Of a DNA stretch of 64,000 nucleotides, positions 1 through 7,647 are shown piece by piece. Numbering within the stretch: position 1 is the stretch's first letter; the number at the start of each line of letters is the position of its first letter. The DNA is from Candidatus Neomicrothrix sp. UBA814 (GTDB taxonomy: Bacteria; Actinomycetota; Acidimicrobiia; Acidimicrobiales; Poriferisodalaceae), in NCBI GenBank assembly GCA_002296525.1, contig DBIA01000017.1:372001-436000 (forward strand), read 5' to 3'. Below the pieces are notes generated by a model that saw only the letters and a program-made list of their open reading frames with translations, was not told the DNA's origin and did not search any database. The translations under genes were made by a program, and so were the position numbers.

Positions 1-790
1 CCACAGCGACGCTCGGCTCACCCAATAGAACGAGCTGATGATCTCCGGGTGAACGAGATTTGTACGTGCGCCAAAAATTGATAAGCGCCAATGTGCCTTT
101 GGCGTGCTCGATTCGCCCAACGCAAATCACATAAGGCCGGTCCGAAAGCCCTAGCTCGTGTGCAATAGGAGTATCGCTGTCCACCGGATTTTCAATTCCC
201 CATCCCAAGACCAGGCTCGGGAGATGAGCTACCGAGTGAGTTCTATTCAGTAACCGCTGCTCGGCTGCAGAACCGAAGACAAGACCACGACTGCTCAGAA
301 GCATGTCCGCCACCCGAGAGAGTCGGAGAAAGGGTTCATCGTGAGCAGCTGGAATTATCACGGCTCGGTTTTTCAACTGAGGTGCTAGCGCCATCGTTGG
401 CCAAAATAAGTACGGTGCAAACATCACTAGATCTGCTTGTGAATTTCGAACCGCACTCGCAAGACCCTCACTTACCGGACCTTGATGAAAGAAGAATTGA
501 TCTTGTGTAAGCGCATCAATGCTGGAGGGTCCCAGCTGGATTCGACGTTCCAACGGTGACCAATCGTCATTGCGGCCAGAATCAACGAGATAGCGGTGAA
601 CGCGAAGCGAATCATCGAATGTTTCGCCGGGAGTTTCTGCGTTATCCCAGGAATTAGATGAGAGAGCACAGGTTGTATGAAGATTCACGGTCAACCCTGG
701 GTGCTGAGCAACTCTTCTCGCGAGTGCTCCGACTGCATTCTCAGCGCCCCCGACTGGCCCATAACGCGGGATAACGAAATCAAGTTTCAT
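1..790 (-). CDS. Glycosyltransferase family 4, 3' end outside window (partial)
   Basis: An open frame runs without a stop from an ATG at 790 down to base 1, giving about 263 N-terminal residues. It starts MKLDFVIPRYGPVGGAEN, the GGAEN turn typical of the N-terminal Rossmann domain of GT-B glycosyltransferases, and near the window edge contains VICVGRIEHAKGT, the usual start of the nucleotide-sugar-binding C-terminal domain. The C-terminal E-x7-E region would lie beyond the window. The start overlaps the stop of the upstream gene by 4 bp (ATGA), so it is the last visible member of a coupled minus-strand operon of glycosyltransferases. A role in cell-surface glycan synthesis is inferred; donor and acceptor cannot be told. 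Confidence 0.85.
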   Translation of the reverse strand, partial: MKLDFVIPRYGPVGGAENAVGALARRVAQHPGLTVNLHTTCALSSNSWDNAETPGETFDDSLRVHRYLVDSGRNDDWSPLERRIQLGPSSIDALTQDQFFFHQGPVSEGLASAVRNSQADLVMFAPYLFWPTMALAPQLKNRAVIIPAAHDEPFLRLSRVADMLLSSRGLVFGSAAEQRLLNRTHSVAHLPSLVLGWGIENPVDSDTPIAHELGLSDRPYVICVGRIEHAKGTLALINFWRTYKSRSPGDHQLVLLGEPSVAV

Positions 791-1845
791 GATGTGGAGC
801 TCCAGGACAGCGCTCTGTCTAACGCCTCGGCAACACGTTCACCGGAGAACAATTTGCTGCGTTGACGCCCGCTCCTGCAAAGTCGATCAGATAGTGATTT
901 ATCTGACAGCACTCGGTCGAGTGCTGAGGCCACCACAGTCGGTTCTTTTGAATTGAGTAAAAGGCCCGAGTCGCCAACAGTGTCGCCGATAGCGCTGTTG
1001 TCATAGGCCACAACGGGGACGCCATACGCCATTGCTTCCAGTATCGGCACCCCGAAACCCTCATGATCGCTCAAAGTGCAAAAGACTGAGGCCCGCTGGT
1101 ATTCGCGTTCCAAATCATCACTATTGACCCATCCCGTGAGTGTCACGACACCCGTGAGATCAAGTGATGCAGTCAGTTCCTCTAGAACTACATCGTATGC
1201 ATCGCTAGTCGAAGTGCCCACAACACGTAGCCTCACATCCGGCAAATTTTGTCGAAGGACGGCCATGCAAGCCACAAGATCGTGGATTCCTTTATTTGGA
1301 GCTATGCGACCGACAAAGAGAACAATTGGTGGTTCTTCCGGGCTGGAGTCGGACCTTTCTATTTCACGGAGCGGGAGCGGAATCACGAAACTCTTTACTT
1401 TTCCGAAGCCGTCCAAGACCCGCGAATTGAATTCACTGTCACATATCGCAAAAAGGCTCTTGCCCACGAGTTCAGTGAGTTGGTCCTGTGCGTTGAGTAT
1501 TTCGAATGCCGCATCTGGATCCCACCGAATTAGAAGTTCGGGAGGGGTGAAATTATGGAAGATCAGTGCCAGTGGTTCCTGTCGACTGGCAAGAAAGTCG
1601 GCGCAAGTAGACGCCTGGGCAACGTGATAGATCAACAATGTGTCGTCGATAGGGGAGCGAATGCGATGATATGCCTCCTGAAGGCTCAAAGACTCGTGGG
1701 ATGTGGCTGAGTTTTCTTCGCCGACAAAGATTTCCGAATCACAGCCACGGGAACGAAGATGATCTCTAATCCACAACACGTGGCCGCCGATAGCATCCCC
1801 ATCAGCGAGCATTGGCACAAATTGGTGAATGGCTTTCCACCTCAC
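787..1845 (-). CDS. Glycosyltransferase family 4
   Basis: A 352-residue GT-B fold glycosyltransferase. The N-terminal half has the conserved acceptor-domain pattern (HQFVPMLADGDAIGGH). The C-terminal half carries VLFVGRIAPNKGIHDLV and then SDHEGFGVPILEAMAYG, the E-x7-E donor-phosphate/sugar motif of GT4 enzymes. It starts with GTG at 1845, overlapping the upstream stop as GTGA, and its own stop overlaps the next ATG by 4 bp. It is clearly paralogous to the gene at 1842-2909 (shared VGRIAPNK and SDHEGF blocks), so the pair looks like a tandem duplication. Probably cytoplasmic or membrane-peripheral, adding sugars to a surface glycan; sugar specificity unknown. Confidence 0.9.
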   Translation of the reverse strand: MRWKAIHQFVPMLADGDAIGGHVLWIRDHLRSRGCDSEIFVGEENSATSHESLSLQEAYHRIRSPIDDTLLIYHVAQASTCADFLASRQEPLALIFHNFTPPELLIRWDPDAAFEILNAQDQLTELVGKSLFAICDSEFNSRVLDGFGKVKSFVIPLPLREIERSDSSPEEPPIVLFVGRIAPNKGIHDLVACMAVLRQNLPDVRLRVVGTSTSDAYDVVLEELTASLDLTGVVTLTGWVNSDDLEREYQRASVFCTLSDHEGFGVPILEAMAYGVPVVAYDNSAIGDTVGDSGLLLNSKEPTVVASALDRVLSDKSLSDRLCRSGRQRSKLFSGERVAEALDRALSWSSTS

Positions 1846-2909
1846 AAGGACTCCAAGATCAAGTTCGAGATTTGTCGGCGAAATTTTTCTTGAGTAATTC
1901 CACTCTCAAAATTCTTGGCTCTTTGACGGCCAGCTTGTCGAAGACGTTGCGCGAGGGCGCCGTCATTACTCACTCGATGAATAGCTGACGCAACAAGCAA
2001 TGGGCTCTTCTCTGCTAATAACAGACCGCCGCTACCAACGGTTTCTCCCACGGCAGTGCAGCTAAAGGCGATCACGGGTAGATCGTGGTTCATAGCCTCT
2101 ATGACCGGCACACAAAAGCCTTCATGATCGCTTAGACAGCAAAAGACATCGGCGGCCATGTAATGAGAGACGAGTTGTTCTTGAGACACTGAGCCGTGAA
2201 ACGTAACGTGATCTCGCATTCCGGCATGATTAATAATCCCGTTCAGTGTGCTTCTGTAGCTCGGTGGACCATCGGTGCCTACAAAGTGGAGATGAGCGTC
2301 ATCGTTGTGGACTTCCCGTAGTGTCCTTACCGCCGCGACCAAATCGTGGTGAGCTTTATTGGGTGCAATCCGACCCACAAATAGCACCTGGGTGCCCCGC
2401 CGATCGCGCTCTAGTTTGGCGAGAGTACCTCTATCAGATCGAGTGTTAAGGGAATCGAAGAGCACCGGGATAGTTTCTGTGGATTTATAGCCCAGAGCAT
2501 CGAGTTCTGACCTATTGAAGTCTGAGTCGCAGATGGCGTGATCACAAAGTTTTGCGTATCTGGCCATTTGGTCTCTACCGAGTTGAACTTCGGCAGCTAA
2601 GAGGCCATCCCATTTACCCACCAAGGACATTGGAGTGATGTTGTGGTAGTTGGCGACCTTGAGCGCTGGATGCTGTGCCCATCGGTCAGCAACTGGACTA
2701 CCGATTGAGAACTGATAGATGACGACGTCAGTATCGCCTGGAAGTTCATCGACGTAATGGGTGTCAGCCATTAAGTCTTTGTGGCGAAACATGGAGAATA
2801 TTTCGCTCTCGCATCCCAGCTCCCTGAGGATCTTTCGAAGTGCAAGGGTGTGATTTCCGACGGCATCTCGAGGTGAAATGGTTGGAACCAGCTGGTGCAC
2901 AGTGGTCAT
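1842..2909 (-). CDS. Glycosyltransferase family 4
   Basis: About 355 residues from the ATG at 2909, chosen because this ATG overlaps the upstream stop as ATGA and because homology-like sequence begins there (MTTVHQLVPTISPRDAVGN). An upstream in-frame start at 2999 would add 30 arginine-rich residues lying inside the neighbouring gene. Motifs are VLFVGRIAPNKAHHDLV at the start of the second Rossmann domain and SDHEGFCVPVIEAM (E-x7-E). It is paralogous to the 787-1845 gene. It is the second gene of the operon that starts at 3877, and a surface-glycan role is inferred from the context. Confidence 0.9.
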   Translation of the reverse strand: MTTVHQLVPTISPRDAVGNHTLALRKILRELGCESEIFSMFRHKDLMADTHYVDELPGDTDVVIYQFSIGSPVADRWAQHPALKVANYHNITPMSLVGKWDGLLAAEVQLGRDQMARYAKLCDHAICDSDFNRSELDALGYKSTETIPVLFDSLNTRSDRGTLAKLERDRRGTQVLFVGRIAPNKAHHDLVAAVRTLREVHNDDAHLHFVGTDGPPSYRSTLNGIINHAGMRDHVTFHGSVSQEQLVSHYMAADVFCCLSDHEGFCVPVIEAMNHDLPVIAFSCTAVGETVGSGGLLLAEKSPLLVASAIHRVSNDGALAQRLRQAGRQRAKNFESGITQEKFRRQISNLILESL

Positions 2910-3877
2910 GGAAGTGTCGCTGTTATCAGACAGAAAGCTGAATCGGAGGATTCGGAAACGGTGATATCGGACGCGTTTTCGCGAGAGAGCAAGTAGCACC
3001 AGGTTTCACTGTGTAACGGACGACCTTGCAGTAAATCAGCAGCGACTGGACCGAGTTGGCTAGACAACACCTCAGGTTTTGAAACAACAATTGCTGCTCG
3101 TGCTCCCGCACGAGACCGCAGTAAAAGAAGTCTTAAGGCTCTGAGTTGCTCGTTTAGGGAACCTCTATCGGTAATGCCGCAGAGTATGAAGCCGGCCAGT
3201 GCGTTGTTATCGAGGTGATCTAGATGTTCGATCAACTCTGCTTGCTGAATGTCAACGGCCGTCGCTGCTTCGCCGCTAGGCGTGACGCCGTAGATGTCTA
3301 CCCCTTGGTTTTGTAAGAAGTTGAGTGCGGAAGGCTCGAAGAGATCGCCGAGCAGAACGCGTCCAGATACCCCGCGAAAGTGCTTGACAAGGATTTCCTC
3401 GATTCCTTCTGAAGCAGATAGATGAGAGACGCTTGCGATCAATTCAGATCGTGCTGCCGCACTGACGTCTAGCTGATCTTCAACTAAGGACAGCCTCCGG
3501 TTGATGTCCTTGAGGCTGGCATCGATTAAGCGAAGAGGACGAGTGATGTGTATGCCCAATGCTGTGATTTGCTGTGCCATGTGTCGGTGATAGAAGTACG
3601 TCAACCGCCGAACCACCCACTTCGTAAAGCTACCCACGGGCGATCTCGACTCAAGCGGCACAGCAGCATCTACATAGGAAGCCGCTTCGATGCCTCTGAT
3701 CGTGTCTTCGATCCCATTTTCTAGACTTGCGTCGGGAATCCACCGACGAAATTCTTCATCAAGGCTTCGCAGTAACTCCCTCGGGTATTCACCAGTGGCA
3801 GCTCGCCGCCGAGCCTCAAGTTCGATTTCTGTGACTACTTCTTGGAAGTAATCGGCGTCAGACTGCGAATCACTCAT
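2906..3877 (-). CDS. Degenerate methyltransferase-like coiled-coil protein of glycan locus
   Basis: 323 residues, first gene of the minus-strand glycosyltransferase operon, with a strong GGAGGA ribosome site about 9 nt before the ATG at 3877. Residues 1-70 are charged and helical. Around 95-150 there is a predicted coiled coil (for example DINRRLSLVEDQLD). Residues about 160-310 look like the Rossmann part of the SAM methyltransferases common in polysaccharide clusters (GVDIYGV, then an EHLDHLDNNALAGFIL block). The glycine-rich SAM loop is not recognisable: GRVLLGDLFEPSA stands where a D-x-G-x-G-x-G would be expected. It may be a catalytically dead methyltransferase acting as a scaffold or chain-length factor for the transferases. 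Function not established. Confidence 0.7.
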   Translation of the reverse strand: MSDSQSDADYFQEVVTEIELEARRRAATGEYPRELLRSLDEEFRRWIPDASLENGIEDTIRGIEAASYVDAAVPLESRSPVGSFTKWVVRRLTYFYHRHMAQQITALGIHITRPLRLIDASLKDINRRLSLVEDQLDVSAAARSELIASVSHLSASEGIEEILVKHFRGVSGRVLLGDLFEPSALNFLQNQGVDIYGVTPSGEAATAVDIQQAELIEHLDHLDNNALAGFILCGITDRGSLNEQLRALRLLLLRSRAGARAAIVVSKPEVLSSQLGPVAADLLQGRPLHSETWCYLLSRENASDITVSESSDSAFCLITATLP

Positions 3878-3940
3878 TATTCAGGTCCTCCAGAGGCCTG
3901 GCCTACCGACGGCGTCACGAGTCGATAGCGTAGCTGTGAC

Positions 3941-5011
3941 ATGCGGGTTGCTATTGACGCTACGCCACTGATCGGTATTCGTACCGGCATCGGTGTTTTC
4001 TTAGAGGGTTTATTGGATTCTCTTAACGAGTTTGGACAAAAAGAAGACGCAATCGAGATAGCTGAATACACGCTGTCTTTCTCGGCTCGACTCCGCGGCT
4101 ATACGAGGGGCACATGGGTACCGTTACCCGCTGCGCAAGCTCCGGTTATTTGGAAAATGTTTAACGCCCCGAAGGTTGAAAGACTCCTAGGAGAAATCGA
4201 CTTGGTGCACGGAACGAATTATGTCGTTCCCGCGTCAACTGCCCCGCAGCTACTGACTGTCCACGACTTGTCCTTTCTTGACAACCGCTTTGTAGAGACA
4301 AGATTCGGGCGCAGGCTTCAGTATTCTGTCAACAACGCCGTTCAAGCTGGCGTCACTATCCACACGATCTCCAACTTTGTCGCAGAAGAAATTCGCGATA
4401 AGTACCCGGCATCGGATGTCAGAGTGGTCTACCCCGGAGTTACCCAACGGCCAAAGGCCTCTCCGTCTAGAACCCCAACGATCGTTACGGTTGGGGCGAC
4501 CCAGAAACGCAAAGGCATTCAAGATCTAGTTCAAGCCTTCGAGGTTGTCGCTCAAACCGACCACGAAGTCGAACTTCAGATCGTTGGGCCACCGGGCGAC
4601 TCCGAACGGGAAGTCGATAGGTCTATCCAAGCCCTTCCAACCAAAATTCGGGACCGCGTACATCGAATAGGCTTCGTGGACCAACTCGTGAGAGATCAAC
4701 TCATTGCTGGCGCTACGATCCTCGCCCACCCGAGTCACTATGAGGGCTTCGGTTTTCCCATCCTCGAAGCTATGGGTACGGGTGTTCCCGTCGTCACTAC
4801 AACTGGCGGTGCGATACCAGAAGTCGCGGGACACGCCGCAGTGACCGTAGCACCGGGCGATGTGCAAGAACTTGCAGCGGCACTTTCGGACCTGCTTGAG
4901 AACGAGAAGTCTCGAAGTGCCCTAATCGCAGCCGGTTTAGAACGTTCCAAGAAGTTCACTTGGGAGACAACTGCTAACGAAATGCTAAAGCTATATGCAT
5001 CCATGATCTGA
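3941..5011 (+). CDS. Glycosyltransferase family 4 (mannosyltransferase-like)
   Basis: 356 residues, divergent from the minus-strand operon across a 63-bp gap. It begins MRVAIDATPLIGIRTGIG, the typical N-terminus of bacterial mannosyl- and rhamnosyl-type GT4 enzymes. The second domain starts at TIVTVGATQKRKGIQDLV, and the E-x7-E motif lies in SHYEGFGFPILEAMGTG. It is followed directly by the GDP-mannose dehydratase gene, so it may use GDP-mannose or a deoxy derivative (inference from neighbourhood). The box TAGCGT at 3926-3931 stands 9 nt before the ATG and no Shine-Dalgarno is evident, so a leaderless or near-leaderless start is possible. Confidence 0.9.
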   Translation: MRVAIDATPLIGIRTGIGVFLEGLLDSLNEFGQKEDAIEIAEYTLSFSARLRGYTRGTWVPLPAAQAPVIWKMFNAPKVERLLGEIDLVHGTNYVVPASTAPQLLTVHDLSFLDNRFVETRFGRRLQYSVNNAVQAGVTIHTISNFVAEEIRDKYPASDVRVVYPGVTQRPKASPSRTPTIVTVGATQKRKGIQDLVQAFEVVAQTDHEVELQIVGPPGDSEREVDRSIQALPTKIRDRVHRIGFVDQLVRDQLIAGATILAHPSHYEGFGFPILEAMGTGVPVVTTTGGAIPEVAGHAAVTVAPGDVQELAAALSDLLENEKSRSALIAAGLERSKKFTWETTANEMLKLYASMI

Positions 5012-5107
5012 GTGCGATCTAGCTCGATACTCCGATGGGGTGCACGAATCAATCTCGTACCCGTCCTAGGCTTGCGACTATTGACCCGCCAGAAAGAAGA
5101 GCTTCTA

Positions 5108-6088
5108 TTGCGCACCGCATTGATCACAGGGATCACTGGCCAAGATGGCCAATACTTAGCCGAAGTACTCCACCAAGAGGGGTACAAGGTATATGGCCTA
5201 ATCAAGGGCCAGCGAAACCCAAAAGCCGAGATGATTACCACAGGGTTTCCGTTTGTTGAACTGGTCGAAGGAGATCTACAAGATCTCTCATCACTCATCG
5301 CAGCTCTGGAATACACCCAACCCCACGAGGTCTACAACCTTGGCGCGATCTCTTTCGTAGCGCTGTCATTCAAGCAAGCGGAACTAACAGCCAATATCAC
5401 TGGCTTAGGAGTTTTGAGGCTCCTGGAAGCAATTCGACTCGTGGGCGGCGAAAATAACCCAATCCGTTTCTATCAAGCATCGTCTAGCGAAATGTTCGGC
5501 AAAGTTCGCGAGACCCCTCAAACCGAACTCACCCCACTCCATCCTCGTAGCCCATACGGGTCCGCCAAAGTATTCGGACATCACACCACCGTGAACTATC
5601 GCGAGAGCTATGGGCTCTACGCATGCAGCGGCATTCTCTTCAATCACGAGTCGCCTAGGCGTGGAATCGAATTCGTAACCCGGAAGGTCACGAATGCTGT
5701 CGCCAGAATCAAACTTGGACTTCAAGACCACGTCGCCCTCGGCAATCTGGACGCCAAACGCGATTGGGGCTTCGCTGGTGATTACGTCAGAGCGATGTAC
5801 CTAATGCTGCAGCAAGACGAACCTGATGATTATGTTGTCGCAACTGGGGAAACCCATGCCGTCAGCGAGTTCGTGTCCTTGGCGTTTGCGGCGGTGGGTA
5901 TAGATGACTGGGAGTCTTACGTTCGCATCGACCAACGATTTTTCCGACCCGCTGAAGTAGACCTTCTAGTGGGAGATGCATCAAAGGCGCGAAGCCAGTT
6001 GGGATGGCAGCCAGAGGTATCTTTCCAAGATCTTGTGACAATGATGGTCGAGCACGATCTTGAGCTAGAGAAACAGAAACTTCCCTGA
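5108..6088 (+). CDS. gmd: GDP-mannose 4,6-dehydratase
   Basis: Extended SDR enzyme converting GDP-D-mannose to GDP-4-keto-6-deoxy-D-mannose. Seen: TALITGITGQDGQYLAE (NAD(P)-binding GxxGxxG), EVYNLGAISFV, FYQASSSEMFG (catalytic Ser/Glu region), SPYGSAKVFG (Tyr-x3-Lys) and ILFNHESPRRG. All are typical of GMD. The TTG at 5108, preceded by AGAAAGAAGAG, is preferred because it gives the family's short N-terminus (326 residues). A GTG at 5012, directly after the upstream stop, would add 32 residues not expected in the family. No 4-reductase or epimerase-reductase gene adjoins it, so the final sugar (GDP-rhamnose, fucose or other) cannot be named. Confidence 0.92.
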   Translation: MRTALITGITGQDGQYLAEVLHQEGYKVYGLIKGQRNPKAEMITTGFPFVELVEGDLQDLSSLIAALEYTQPHEVYNLGAISFVALSFKQAELTANITGLGVLRLLEAIRLVGGENNPIRFYQASSSEMFGKVRETPQTELTPLHPRSPYGSAKVFGHHTTVNYRESYGLYACSGILFNHESPRRGIEFVTRKVTNAVARIKLGLQDHVALGNLDAKRDWGFAGDYVRAMYLMLQQDEPDDYVVATGETHAVSEFVSLAFAAVGIDDWESYVRIDQRFFRPAEVDLLVGDASKARSQLGWQPEVSFQDLVTMMVEHDLELEKQKLP

Positions 6089-6159
6089 CCCTGATAGCGA
6101 CCCCAACATGACCATAATGCTGGGTACTCTCGTCCTATAACCCCTTCAGGAAGCCCAAG

Positions 6160-7647
6160 GTGCGAAACAAAGCAGCCTCATTACTCTTGGCTATCACGCT
6201 TATTTGTCTTTCCCCAAGCCATCTTTTGGCCTTGGAGACAAGTGCACCAGATTCCGTAGCGCTGTCTGCCACCTTAAATCCCAATGACCCCTGCTTCGCT
6301 GGGTGTCTCCCATACGAGATCCCATGGCATTTCGAAGCAATCGGTGCAGCCGAAGCATGGGAAATTACCAAGGGCTCGGATGACGTACTCATTGCCGTGG
6401 TCGACAACGGCATCGATGACCAGCACCCTGATCTGCTTGGAAAGATAACCCGTGTGCCCGGATGCGGCCTAGGGCAGACGAGCCAATACAGCACCAGCCA
6501 CGGAACCTTCATCGCCGGACTCATAGGAGCTTCAGCTAATAATTCAATAGCTACAACCGGCCTGGATTGGAATGCCCAAATCCTTGATGTAAGGGTCATG
6601 AACGGGTCCCAAGGCAGCACCAGTGACATCGCTGCGGGAATAAAATGTGCTGCGGCCAACGGCGCCGACATCATCACGCTCTCTTTTGTTCAGCAAGGCT
6701 CGCAGATATCGCCCACCTTGCAACAAGCGATCTCCGAAGCCCAAGCCAGTGGAGCATTGGTAATCGCCGCAGCTGGCAATGACGGCTACGAACGCCAAAG
6801 ATTCCCAGCCGCTGCTGAAGGAGTGTTAAGCGTAGGCGCTATCGGCCAATCGCTCGACATTGCTTCCTTTAGCACCAGAGGAAACTGGATTGACCTAATG
6901 GCGCCTGGGGAGAATCTCTTGTCGCTTGGGAGCGGTCAAAGTAACGGCGTGCGACTCGGACAAGGGTCATCGTTCGCAGCTCCATTCGTAGCCGCAGGAG
7001 CATCTTTAGTTAAAGCACGTTTCCCCTACTTTGATGCAAATCAGATATCCAACCGTTTGGTTCGCACAGCAAAAACGCACGCTAGCCCCGTCACCGGTGC
7101 GCAATATCGGATTTTGGATATCGAACAAGCGGTAAAGCAGCCCTATCGCAGCCACTGGCAAGTTACCGAGACGGGACAAGTTGTTGCACTAGGAGAGTCT
7201 GAGCACTTCGGTGACTTCACGGGTAGTTCCCTCACCCGAGACGTCACCGCGATAGCGGCAGATTTCACTGGCTTGGGTTACTGGCTCGCGCAAACCAACG
7301 GAGCCGTCACCGCCTTCGGCGACGCCCAGGATTTCGGTGATCTGTCAACGATGACGTTAAATAAACCGATTGTTGATATGGCGTCTACTCCGTCTGGTAA
7401 TGGTTATTGGTTAGTGGCGTCTGACGGCGGGATTTTTTCGTTCGGTGATGCGCAATTCCATGGGTCGACAGGTGCGATGACGTTAAATAAACCAATTACC
7501 TCAGTCGTTCAAACACATCTGGGCTACGACCTAGTTGCTGAAGATGGCGGCGTATTCAATTTCAATTCCCCGTTCCTTGGAAGCGCCGCTTCACAAAACG
7601 TGGAATCGTCGATTGTTGATGCTACGAGCCGGGTAAGTCGCTGGTGA
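6160..7647 (+). CDS. Secreted subtilisin-like serine protease with C-terminal GYWLV/FGDA repeats
   Basis: 495 residues from a GTG start. A signal peptide covers residues 1 to about 25 (NKAASLLLAITLICLSPSHL). The S8 catalytic triad is visible: Asp in VVDNGIDDQHPD, His in SHGTFIAGL and Ser in GQGSSFAAPF. After the protease domain (about 50-325), residues from about 332 on form four units of about 42 residues with the pattern YWLVASDGGIFSFGDA. The same repeat is in the next gene, which overlaps this one by 4 bp, so the two secreted proteins are probably co-expressed and bind the same surface or matrix structure (inference). Two repeat units share an exact 19-bp stretch at a 126-bp spacing. Substrate unknown. 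Confidence 0.9.
   Translation: MRNKAASLLLAITLICLSPSHLLALETSAPDSVALSATLNPNDPCFAGCLPYEIPWHFEAIGAAEAWEITKGSDDVLIAVVDNGIDDQHPDLLGKITRVPGCGLGQTSQYSTSHGTFIAGLIGASANNSIATTGLDWNAQILDVRVMNGSQGSTSDIAAGIKCAAANGADIITLSFVQQGSQISPTLQQAISEAQASGALVIAAAGNDGYERQRFPAAAEGVLSVGAIGQSLDIASFSTRGNWIDLMAPGENLLSLGSGQSNGVRLGQGSSFAAPFVAAGASLVKARFPYFDANQISNRLVRTAKTHASPVTGAQYRILDIEQAVKQPYRSHWQVTETGQVVALGESEHFGDFTGSSLTRDVTAIAADFTGLGYWLAQTNGAVTAFGDAQDFGDLSTMTLNKPIVDMASTPSGNGYWLVASDGGIFSFGDAQFHGSTGAMTLNKPITSVVQTHLGYDLVAEDGGVFNFNSPFLGSAASQNVESSIVDATSRVSRW
7153..7644 (+). repeat. Four tandem ~42-residue repeats at C-terminus of subtilase
   Basis: Units begin at an aromatic-Trp pair and run with a period of about 126 bp: HWQVTETGQVVALG, YWLAQTNGAVTAFGDA, YWLVASDGGIFSFGDA, YDLVAEDGGVFNFN. 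Most end with a pattern like LNKPI. The period and the strand-like alternation suggest a small beta-propeller or similar repeat fold. The sequence CGATGACGTTAAATAAACC occurs identically at 7349-7367 and 7475-7493. Confidence 0.85.

Noticed and set aside
1076..1627. 183-codon plus-strand open frame
   Set aside because: It is antisense to a glycosyltransferase with clear motifs, and is rich in Ser/Arg with no recognisable domain; a shadow frame.
5012..5107. N-terminal extension of gmd from the GTG adjoining the upstream stop
   Set aside because: The 32 added residues precede the conserved GMD start and are not expected in the family; a TTG with a purine-rich ribosome site fits better. Kept only as an alternative.
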